DNA of 29,491 nucleotides, from positions 1 to 29,491 of the forward strand of contig JBHAEV010000096.1 of assembly GCA_041855735.1 (NCBI GenBank), in the 5' to 3' direction. The translations under genes and the position numbers were made by a program. The notes under the pieces were generated by a model. The model was not told where the DNA came from, searched no databases, and saw nothing but the letters and a program-made list of their open reading frames with translations. The DNA comes from CALALP01 sp041855735. GTDB lineage: Bacteria; Bacillota; Clostridia; Lachnospirales; Lachnospiraceae. Shown piece by piece: positions 7,689 to 15,167 of this stretch (positions within the stretch are counted from its first letter, which is position 1; each line of letters opens with the position of its first letter).

Positions 7689-7712
7689 GTAAATTTATGT
7701 TATAGTTATTAT
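7684..7712 (+). promoter_or_regulatory. Weak divergent promoter candidate for the 7771-15010 operon
   Basis: TTCAAG (7684-7689), a 17-base spacer and TATTAT (7707-7712). Only three of six bases match at -35, so this is tentative. An alternative -10 is TATAGT at 7701-7706, with no good -35. Either choice puts the transcript start downstream of the ATG at 7711 and supports the later start at 7771. Confidence 0.4.
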
Positions 7713-7770
7713 GCATATTGCATTGAATGAAGCAGCTTTGCAGGAAGCTGCTTACAAAGATAGGTGGTTT

Positions 7771-10700
7771 ATGAGAGAAAAAATAAAACGTTTGGCGAAT
7801 GGTGCCCTGGACAAAGAGAAATCGAGTCTGATGATCGAGCCGATCATTCTGGATTATCCGATCAAGTCCGGCGAGATTGTGACCATGGACATCCGAGCCG
7901 ACAGCACAAATCACCTCCAGGTAAAGGGACTCGTTTATTCGAACAATCATCGCGTAAAGATCATCACTCCGTCTTTTTGCGGAATGAGGAACATCATTAA
8001 GATTGAGATCGATTCAAGATTTTTGAAATCCGATGCAATCATTGAAGGCGATATCAATCTGGTAACGGGAGCCGGAGAGTATCAGATACCATTTGAATTT
8101 CGCGTGTATACGGGTCAGACCGGAGATGTACTTTCAGAACTGAGAACAATAGAAGATTTTTTGATCATCGCGAAGGAAGATAAGGAAACTGCCCTTCGCA
8201 TATTTGAGTACAAGGAGTTTGTGAATGCTCCATTTATGGACGATATTTATTTGCGTTCTCTCTATACCGCATTTTCGAACCGTACCAACAAGCAGAATGC
8301 ATTGGAAGAATTCCTGATTGCAGCAAGGAAAAAAGAGGCTGTCATCGTCACCGCAAAAGAAAAGGAAATAGATCTCGGGCAGGTGGGCTTTGATCTGGAA
8401 TCCAAACTGACACTTTGCAAGAACACCTGGGGGTATTTGGGTTTTGCGGTCAGTGTCAGTGATGATTTTATCGAGGTGAAGGATAAATTCGTAACCGAAG
8501 AAGATTTTTTGAACAATGAATACGAATTTTGCTTTACCGTCAAAAAAAATCGTCTGCATCGCGGTAAGAATGAGGCAATGATTCGATTCATCAGTGTTGC
8601 TCAGACGGTTGAAGTTCCGATTTATGCATTTCTCGGCAGCGGTGAAGACGAATACCTGAGCAATCGAAGGCTGTTTTTTAAAAACAATCTTGCGGAATAC
8701 TCCGAATACCGTCTGCTGTATGAGGCGAACGGGGCGGATCGGGGAGAATGTCTGGATCGTATGCTGGAAGCATTGGACAGGATTTCCAATTCCGACGAGA
8801 AAGCGGAATACATCAAATTGCTGCGTGCCGAAACCTATCTTTTGATGGGGTCCAAAAGCAAGGCGGCCGATATAGTAGACACGATTCGACACACCGTTAC
8901 CGAACTGAGGCAGGAACTCATCGTGGAGTTTCTGCTCCTGGAGTACATTGATGCCAGGTTGTTTGTCAATGACGGCAAGCGTGCCAAATTGACGAAGTTG
9001 ATGCGAAAGATGATTCTGGAAGCCGAAGATTTGCATTTATTGATTGCACAGTGGATGGATTTGGATGAGAATCTTTACGACGATCCTTCCTCCTTGTTCG
9101 AGTTCTTCCGCATATTGTATCAAAAAGGTTGCAGAAGTCCGTTTCTGTATATCAAATACTGCAATTTTCTGTCCAAATTTCCGGAGTTTTTGCATGATAT
9201 GGGGGATTTTGAAATCCATGCACTATACTGTGCGTCCCGATACGGCGGAATCGGCAAAGAATTGGCGAAGATCGTCGCAAAGAGAGCCGGCTATGTGCGT
9301 CTTGAGGAAGGACTGTATTTCAGTCTTCTGAAGAGGCTGTACAAAGAAGCGCCGGAGAGAGAATTCCTGCATGCGGTATGTGCCGCGTTTGTGAAGTCCA
9401 ATGTGTTTGACCCGAAAGTTCTTTCGTGGTATGAAGAAGGGGTGGTTCAGGGAATACATATTTACAATCTGTATGAAAGTTACATGTACTCCATCGGGGA
9501 TGATTTCGACAAAAAAATACCGGAATCCGTCCTGTACTACTTTACCGAGAAAAGAGCCATCGACTCCAGAGCCAGATCGATTCTCTACGAGAATGTGTTG
9601 AAATACTATGTTCCCGGGGACGATATCTACAATCACTATATTGCCGAGATTGAAAAGTTTGCGATCGATCAGCTCAGACAGGTAAAAATCAATCGGCATC
9701 TGGCATTTATTTACAATAAAGTATTGCGTCCCGAGATGATGGATGCAAAATTGGCGGAAACTTCTCCGCCGATTCTCAGCGCCGTACGCGTTGAGAATAA
9801 GAATCCGCTGATCAAAAGCGCACTTGTGATTTATCCGCAACTGGTCGGTGTCAATGAATTTCATTTCAGTGAAGGGGACGCATTCATTCCGGTGTCCACC
9901 GATGATGCTATCATTTTGCTGCAGGATGCGTACGGGAATCGCTATTCCCGCTTTGACTGCAACAAAGAGAGGGTGATGGACAGCGATGAGGTGCTTCGCA
10001 CCTGCTATCGATTGGCGCCGAAACATCTGCTGGAGCGGATTTCACATTTGCAGTATGCGCTGGATTCGAAGTTTCAGACGGCGGAAGATGCTTCTTTTTT
10101 GGAAGAATGTATGAAGAAGATGCAGCTCAGTCCGGTTTGCAAGGAAAAGGTACTGGGTTATCTGGTCAAATATTACAAGGATGCCTGTTTGAAGCTGGGA
10201 GGACCGAATGACTGGACTCTCAGTAAAAACGATGTTCTCCTGAGCGCAGACAAGAGTCTGCTCAGTCAGGAAGAGCGCACCATGGTATGCGAGACCCTGG
10301 TGATTCTCGGATATGCCAGGGAAGCCTATGAGATGATTCGACTCTATGATTGTGATCGGATTTCTTCGGAGAATCTTGCCAGACTCTGCATTAAGATGAT
10401 TGCCGGAAGAGTGTTTACCGATGAACCGCTTTTGCTGCTGCTGGTATTTCGGGCGATAAAAAACGGCAGCAAGGACAGTCTGCTTCTGGAGTATGCCGCC
10501 AGACGTTTCAACGGCAGTTCCGAAGACATGTTTCTGGTGCTGAAAACCTGCATGGAAGAGCATATTCAAAGCGGAGATCTGGACGAAAGACTGTTGGCGC
10601 AGGTGATCTTTGCCGACAACAGACAATATCTGGATCAGGTGTTTTCATGGTATGTCGGTCGAAAGAAGACCAGCGAGGAGTTGATTTCCGCATTCTTCAC

Positions 10701-11346
10701 ATTAAAGTCCTGCCATTTTTTCATTGACGGGGAAGAAGCGTCGGATTCGTTTTTCGAATTTCTGGAACGTGCGGTCAGAGAAGTGCCGGATCTGAAAAAG
10801 GTTCCGGTGATTTATCAGCTTGCCATTACCAAATACTATGCGGGACTTGGCAGTCTGGGGGAAGAAAGAGTCAAGCTGTGCAGGCGGATTGTCGGTGATT
10901 TGATTCGCAATGATATCGTGTTTGATTATTTTAAGGATTTGCCCGAAAGCATCAAGCTGCCGAATGAAGTTTTGGACAAGTCCTATGTGATATATTATGC
11001 CAAAAACCGTGGCGAGATTCGTTTGCGTTCCAGAATTTCACCGTCGGATCGTGATTTTTATACCGATGAGATGCGAAAGATGGTGTTGGACTATTATATA
11101 AAAGAGAGAATTCTATTTCGGGATGAGATTTGGGATTATCATATTCTCGATGTGTCAAAAAGCGCGGAAAATATTCTACAGGAAGGCAGCATTCGGTACG
11201 CCGGGTGTGCAAAAACCGATTCGAGATTTGATTCTCTCAATCAGTTACAGGGAGTGGAGGGGGCAAAACTCTTTCAAGCCGTGGAAAATTACATCATAAA
11301 AGAAGAGATGAGCAAGGCGCTTTTTGATATCAGAACTGGAGATTAG
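7771..11346 (+). CDS. Large beta/alpha-repeat protein, DUF5717-like, unknown function
   Basis: A 1191-aa protein with no signal peptide or membrane segment, so probably cytosolic. From memory it resembles clostridial DUF5717. Residues 1 to about 125 look like an Ig-like beta domain. About 180-290 look like a second one, starting near KEIDLGQVGF. From about 300 to 660 it is helix-rich in short paired segments like TPR/HEAT repeats. A beta-rich insert (about 670-740) contains NPLIKSALVIYP. A second helical region runs to about 1040, then a mixed tail. The frame is open from ATG 7711, but that codon overlaps the probable -10 box. ATG 7771 has AGGTGG before it and gives an MREKIKRLA start. It ends 10 bases before the Hsp70-like gene. 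No catalytic motif was seen; a scaffold role is inferred. Confidence 0.85.
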   Translation: MREKIKRLANGALDKEKSSLMIEPIILDYPIKSGEIVTMDIRADSTNHLQVKGLVYSNNHRVKIITPSFCGMRNIIKIEIDSRFLKSDAIIEGDINLVTGAGEYQIPFEFRVYTGQTGDVLSELRTIEDFLIIAKEDKETALRIFEYKEFVNAPFMDDIYLRSLYTAFSNRTNKQNALEEFLIAARKKEAVIVTAKEKEIDLGQVGFDLESKLTLCKNTWGYLGFAVSVSDDFIEVKDKFVTEEDFLNNEYEFCFTVKKNRLHRGKNEAMIRFISVAQTVEVPIYAFLGSGEDEYLSNRRLFFKNNLAEYSEYRLLYEANGADRGECLDRMLEALDRISNSDEKAEYIKLLRAETYLLMGSKSKAADIVDTIRHTVTELRQELIVEFLLLEYIDARLFVNDGKRAKLTKLMRKMILEAEDLHLLIAQWMDLDENLYDDPSSLFEFFRILYQKGCRSPFLYIKYCNFLSKFPEFLHDMGDFEIHALYCASRYGGIGKELAKIVAKRAGYVRLEEGLYFSLLKRLYKEAPEREFLHAVCAAFVKSNVFDPKVLSWYEEGVVQGIHIYNLYESYMYSIGDDFDKKIPESVLYYFTEKRAIDSRARSILYENVLKYYVPGDDIYNHYIAEIEKFAIDQLRQVKINRHLAFIYNKVLRPEMMDAKLAETSPPILSAVRVENKNPLIKSALVIYPQLVGVNEFHFSEGDAFIPVSTDDAIILLQDAYGNRYSRFDCNKERVMDSDEVLRTCYRLAPKHLLERISHLQYALDSKFQTAEDASFLEECMKKMQLSPVCKEKVLGYLVKYYKDACLKLGGPNDWTLSKNDVLLSADKSLLSQEERTMVCETLVILGYAREAYEMIRLYDCDRISSENLARLCIKMIAGRVFTDEPLLLLLVFRAIKNGSKDSLLLEYAARRFNGSSEDMFLVLKTCMEEHIQSGDLDERLLAQVIFADNRQYLDQVFSWYVGRKKTSEELISAFFTLKSCHFFIDGEEASDSFFEFLERAVREVPDLKKVPVIYQLAITKYYAGLGSLGEERVKLCRRIVGDLIRNDIVFDYFKDLPESIKLPNEVLDKSYVIYYAKNRGEIRLRSRISPSDRDFYTDEMRKMVLDYYIKERILFRDEIWDYHILDVSKSAENILQEGSIRYAGCAKTDSRFDSLNQLQGVEGAKLFQAVENYIIKEEMSKALFDIRTGD

Positions 11347-11356
11347 GGGGGTTGGA

Positions 11357-12595
11357 ATGAGTACCAGAGCGTTGGGAATCGATTTAAGTGATGTCACTAC
11401 AGATCTGGTCTTTTCTGTTTCGGAGGAAGTGTTTTCTTTTCCCACTGCCATTTTCAAAGATAATGACAAAGAGGAATGGTATGTGGGCGAAGAGGCCTAT
11501 AAAAAACTCCTGGACGGCAGCGGGACAATGACGGATCGATTATTGTCCTTGTCGACCAAACACAAAACTGCAACTTTAGGCGGTATCAAATACAAAGGAA
11601 AAGACTTACTAAAGAAATTTTTTCAGACCATTATCGAAATCGGTGTCGTTTCGTTGGCTTCCGGTTACCCGGAGGAGATTGTCGTATCCATTCCCGTGGT
11701 CGGAGCCGAGATTGTCGGGATGATTGTTTCCTGTTTTGTGGATTTGGGATATTTAAAAAACCATGTTCATGTCATCAGTCGCTGTGAGAGCTTTATCAGT
11801 TACACCATCCATCAAAACCCGAAAATATGGAACAATCTGGTCGGATTATTTTATTGTGCGGAGCAGGAATTGACCTATTATGAGTTTACTTCTCATAGCG
11901 CAGGAAAGAAAAAGATGCTCACCGCATCGGCGGATGCACAGAAAGAGGGTTTTGATCTGACGGTGCTTCGGATGCCGCAGGGAGCGAAGCTGGGGGATCA
12001 GATTTTGACGACATTTGCGCAGAACAAAATGCAGGCAAAGAAACGGTATTCTTCGGTCATACTGGCAGGGAAGGGATTTGAAGATCATGACTGGGCCGGG
12101 AATTTCAAGAATTTCATCGCGTCCGGAAGAAGAAGTTTGTATCTGGATGTTCATTTATTTGCCATCGGTGCATGCAAGCGAGCGCTGGAGTTCATTTACA
12201 GCGGAAAACAAAAGGACTTCACCTATATCTGTGACGGACGACTCAGCACATCCGTCTACATCCACACCATCGAAGGTGCGAAGGTTGTGGAGCGATCTCT
12301 TGCAAATGCCGGTGACAGTTGGTATACCCTGGAAAACAATATGCGTGTGATTGCGGATGATATTTCCCATATCGAACTTTCCGTCATTCCGGTGAACATC
12401 AATCGTAGAAAGATTGTGAAAATTCCGCTTTCGGACTTTTCCGAAAGACCGAAAAAAACGCTTCGTCTGGACTTGAAAACCAGATTTAAGGATTCCAAAA
12501 CCATGATTGTAGAGATCACGGATGCCGGTTTCGGAGAGATTGTAAAGAGTACAAATAAGCAGATCGTCAAAGAGGTTGATTTATGGGACTTATAA
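11357..12595 (+). CDS. Divergent Hsp70/actin-fold protein, DUF5716-like
   Basis: 412 aa. The N-terminal 300 residues follow the Hsp70 nucleotide-binding plan: GIDLS at 7-11 (phosphate-1 region), FPTAIFKDN and VGEEAY early, IVVSIPV in the middle, VILAGKGFE in the adenosine-motif position, and FAIGACKRALE where Hsp70 has its A-x-GAA helix. The phosphate-2 DxGGGT motif is replaced by FYCAEQE, so ATP hydrolysis may be lost. The last 75 residues are beta-rich and end with a GFGE turn, like the start of an Hsp70 substrate domain cut short. ATG 11357 follows a run of Gs (11346-11355) as ribosome site. It overlaps the next gene by 13 bases, which indicates translational coupling. I recall DUF5716 for this family but could not confirm it. 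Confidence 0.82.
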   Translation: MSTRALGIDLSDVTTDLVFSVSEEVFSFPTAIFKDNDKEEWYVGEEAYKKLLDGSGTMTDRLLSLSTKHKTATLGGIKYKGKDLLKKFFQTIIEIGVVSLASGYPEEIVVSIPVVGAEIVGMIVSCFVDLGYLKNHVHVISRCESFISYTIHQNPKIWNNLVGLFYCAEQELTYYEFTSHSAGKKKMLTASADAQKEGFDLTVLRMPQGAKLGDQILTTFAQNKMQAKKRYSSVILAGKGFEDHDWAGNFKNFIASGRRSLYLDVHLFAIGACKRALEFIYSGKQKDFTYICDGRLSTSVYIHTIEGAKVVERSLANAGDSWYTLENNMRVIADDISHIELSVIPVNINRRKIVKIPLSDFSERPKKTLRLDLKTRFKDSKTMIVEITDAGFGEIVKSTNKQIVKEVDLWDL

Positions 12596-13392
12596 TGTGT
12601 GACCACAACGAGGTTTTGCACCCGTATTACATTCAGGAACTGGATCTAAACATTTATTCTTACGAAGAATTATGCTTTATTATCTATGAGAATCCGGTGC
12701 TTGTGCGGGATCGTTTTATCACAGCGGCTCTGCTCGATTTTATCGAGTTGGAGCTTGGATTAACCTCTTTGAAATCCAGACTTGCGAAGATGCAAAAAGA
12801 TCGTGCCAGCGAGGATGAGATGCTGATTTACATTCTGGGTTTCGGCAATATCTATTCCCATGCGGAGATTTTGAAATACAAAAAACTTCTGGAATACTTT
12901 AAGAGAGCACATAAAGCCGATTATCTGCTCTTAAAAGCCAATTATATGTTTCAGCTGGGCTTGTACGGACGGGCGGCATCGGATTACAATAAAATTCTGA
13001 AATTCAATAAAGACAAAATTGTAAACAATAAGTTCATTGCCACGGTGAATGAAAATCTGGGCAGTGCCTATGCCAATTTGTTTCAATATGCCGATGCGTT
13101 CGAATCCTACGAAAAGGCATTTCTGATTCTGGGTGATTTGAGCATTCTACGCAAAATGTATCACATCACATTGATTGAGCAGGGGATTGCCATCCGTGAC
13201 GATTATATGGAAAAAGTCGGCAAGCCGGAGAGGGATTTATGGGATAAGGAGTATCTGGAGGCCATCGACAAAGCCGGTGAAAGCGGGAAAATTCGTGATC
13301 TGCATGAATTTTTTCAAAAGGAGAATCACTCCCAAAAAGAGATTCAAAAGCTTTTGAACCGGTTGAAACAAGAGTATCGGAGAATGAATTGA
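12583..13392 (+). CDS. TPR-like helical protein
   Basis: 269 aa, no signal peptide, predicted cytosolic and almost all helical. TPR-type pairs are visible around residues 125-190: YMFQLGLYGRAASDYNKIL, then GSAYANLFQYADAFESYEKAF, both with the Gly/Ala-Tyr spacing of TPRs. The last 45 residues are charged (EFFQKENHSQKEIQKLLNRL) and may form a coiled coil. The ATG at 12583 lies inside the end of the Hsp70-like gene, with AGAGG before it. An in-frame ATG four codons later is possible. TPRs mediate protein contacts, so a partner among the operon products is likely, but none is proven. I do not recognise a named family. Confidence 0.82.
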   Translation: MGLIMCDHNEVLHPYYIQELDLNIYSYEELCFIIYENPVLVRDRFITAALLDFIELELGLTSLKSRLAKMQKDRASEDEMLIYILGFGNIYSHAEILKYKKLLEYFKRAHKADYLLLKANYMFQLGLYGRAASDYNKILKFNKDKIVNNKFIATVNENLGSAYANLFQYADAFESYEKAFLILGDLSILRKMYHITLIEQGIAIRDDYMEKVGKPERDLWDKEYLEAIDKAGESGKIRDLHEFFQKENHSQKEIQKLLNRLKQEYRRMN

Positions 13393-13404
13393 AAAGGAAT
13401 CGGA

Positions 13405-13707
13405 ATGATTAATTTTGAAGAAGAAATCAAAAAATTTGAGCCGAGTTTGGAGGTTTCCAAACTCGAGGACGCCATTATCCAAAGTGAAATGAGCGATTTT
13501 AACGATATCATCATGGGAATTTTGAAAAAACAGAAAGATTCGGATGCGGAGGAGATTTCCAAAGCGGAGCTTCAAAATCACTTTGCGGTACAGGCGCCGG
13601 AGATTGACCTCGATAAAACCGAATACCCGGAAGGAGAATACTTGGATGAAGTACCGCAGGAAGAGAGGTACATTCCGCCCGAGTATGAGATCAAGCATGA
13701 TGAATGA
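13405..13707 (+). CDS. Small acidic hypothetical protein
   Basis: 100 aa, rich in Glu and Asp. The N-terminal half is probably helical (EEEIKKFEPSLEVSKLEDAI). The last 35 residues look unstructured, with many Pro, Glu and Tyr (PEGEYLDEVPQEERYIPPEY). AAAAGGAATCGGA precedes the ATG. The gap to the upstream gene is 12 bases and the stop overlaps the next start, so it is very likely expressed. An unstructured acidic tail suits an adaptor or linker. No function can be assigned, and I know no matching family. Confidence 0.75.
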   Translation: MINFEEEIKKFEPSLEVSKLEDAIIQSEMSDFNDIIMGILKKQKDSDAEEISKAELQNHFAVQAPEIDLDKTEYPEGEYLDEVPQEERYIPPEYEIKHDE

Positions 13708-15010
13708 AACGATTTTTCTTGAGGTTTCCAACAGCTATTACAATCTCGGTCTGAAAAAAGCGAAGGAGCGCCATTTGACCGAGGCGATTACCAATCTGAA
13801 TTATGCTCTTCGCCTGAACAAAGAACACACCGATGCAAGAAATCTGCTCGGATTGGTATATTATGAAATCGGGGAAATGGCGGAAGCATTGGTGCAATGG
13901 GTCATCAGTACCAATCTTCGCTCGGAGAACAATGCGGCACGACGTTATTTGAGTCTGATTCGTAAAAAACCCGGTAAGCTCGATAAAAACGAACAAATTC
14001 TGGTGAAATTCAACCAAGCTCTTTCCTATGCCAAAAGTCATAGTGAGGACTTGGCTATTTTAGCATTAAATCGAATTGTGGAGTCGAATCCGAAGTTTAT
14101 CAAAGCACAGCTTTTATTCGCACTGTTAAACATTCAAATCAAAGAGAAGGACAAAGCCAAAGCGGCGATTGATGCCGTTTTGCAGGTGGATGTGAACAAT
14201 CCGCACGCTTTGCATCTGCAAACACTGCTTTCCGACATTCGACTGACCACCAAGGAAAAGAAAGAAAAGGAATTGCTGGCACAGTCTGCGCTTGGCGATG
14301 AAGACGTGATTATTCCTGCCACCTACAAAGAGTATACGGGTTGGCAGACAGTTCTGAATATCGGCATCGGTTTACTCATCGGTGCGGCAACCACATTTTT
14401 TTTGTATATGCCGACGATATCCGCCAAAAACAATAATCTCCACAATGCGGAATTGATTAAAATCAGCAAACAGCTGAGCGATGCCAATAATCAGATTGCT
14501 CTTTTGACCAAATCCAATGAAGAATATGTGAAACAAAATGAGGAGCTTGGAAGTTCTCTCTCCACATCCGACGGAGACCGAAACTATTTGCTGGCGCAGT
14601 ATCAGAGAATCCTCGGAGTACAGAGTGCAATTGCAAACAATGATATGAATCGTGCGGTGGAGCTGTTTGTGTCCATCGATGCGAGCGTCATTCACAATAT
14701 GGAGGAAAGCGGCGCGGATGTGGAAGGAATTCTCGCAAGTATCCAGGACAATATTTCCCGAAACGGCATCACAAATCTCATTGCAAAGGGAGATATTCTG
14801 TATTCCGAAGGAAACTTTCAAACGGCGCTGTTGTATTTTGACACCGTGCTTCGCCTGCAGCCGGACATGGTGGAGGCGATGTACAAAAAGGCAGTGACTT
14901 TAAAAGCCCTGGCGGATGAAAACGGTGCCAATCTTTTGTATCAGCAGATTGTGACGGAATTTCCGAACAGTGAATATGCCGAGCGTGTAAAGAGCGAGCG
15001 AGGTTTTTAA
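13697..15010 (+). CDS. Membrane-anchored TPR protein
   Basis: 437 aa. Residues 5 to about 190 hold TPRs (YYNLGLKKAKERHLTEAITN; YALRLNKEHTDARNLLGLVY). One membrane segment lies at about 219-241 (VLNIGIGLLIGAATTFFLYM). Then come a coiled coil at about 245-300 (KQLSDANNQIALLTKSNEEY) and a C-terminal TPR pair ending TEFPNSEYAERVKS. With no signal peptide, the N-terminal TPRs probably face the cytosol and the C-terminal half the outside, so the protein could link the cytosolic operon products to the wall side. The frame is open upstream to 13544, but ATG 13697 (or 13700) overlaps the stop of the acidic protein gene by 11 bases, indicating coupling. The ribosome site is weak. Confidence 0.85.
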   Translation: MMNETIFLEVSNSYYNLGLKKAKERHLTEAITNLNYALRLNKEHTDARNLLGLVYYEIGEMAEALVQWVISTNLRSENNAARRYLSLIRKKPGKLDKNEQILVKFNQALSYAKSHSEDLAILALNRIVESNPKFIKAQLLFALLNIQIKEKDKAKAAIDAVLQVDVNNPHALHLQTLLSDIRLTTKEKKEKELLAQSALGDEDVIIPATYKEYTGWQTVLNIGIGLLIGAATTFFLYMPTISAKNNNLHNAELIKISKQLSDANNQIALLTKSNEEYVKQNEELGSSLSTSDGDRNYLLAQYQRILGVQSAIANNDMNRAVELFVSIDASVIHNMEESGADVEGILASIQDNISRNGITNLIAKGDILYSEGNFQTALLYFDTVLRLQPDMVEAMYKKAVTLKALADENGANLLYQQIVTEFPNSEYAERVKSERGF

Positions 15011-15037
15011 ATTAGACTTCACAAAAACAGAGATTTC

Positions 15038-15057
15038 TTATTATAATCTTATAATAA
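15038..15057. repeat. Perfect AT-only palindrome in the gap after the TPR membrane gene
   Basis: TTATTATAA (15038-15046) and TTATAATAA (15049-15057) form a perfect 9-2-9 dyad, followed by a further TTATAAT. It lies 28 bases after the operon stop and 60 bases before the next promoter. It could be a regulator site or a weak 3' hairpin. Chance is possible in AT-rich DNA. Confidence 0.35.
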
Positions 15058-15119
15058 TTATAATTTTCTTGCGCAATATACAATAATATCGATAATTTGA
15101 TTTTTTTTTTCGAAAACTG

Positions 15120-15128
15120 TGCTATAAT
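15120..15128 (+). promoter_or_regulatory. Extended -10 promoter of the zinc-ribbon protein gene
   Basis: TGCTATAAT is a full extended -10 box. The only -35-like hexamer, TTGATT (15097-15102), is 20 bases away, too far to be usual. The T-run at 15101-15110 may help as an UP or bending element. The predicted start is near 15135, leaving about 33 bases of leader. Confidence 0.65.
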
Positions 15129-15167
15129 AGGTCTGGAATGAAAGTTTTGAAAACAGGAGGGCGTATT

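Noticed and set aside
7711..7770. Earlier ATG for the 1191-aa protein
   Set aside because: It overlaps the probable -10 box and has no ribosome site. ATG 7771 has one.
13544..13696. Upstream extension of the TPR membrane protein
   Set aside because: It is an Arg-rich out-of-frame reading of the acidic protein gene. The ATG pair at 13697/13700 fits a stop-start overlap.
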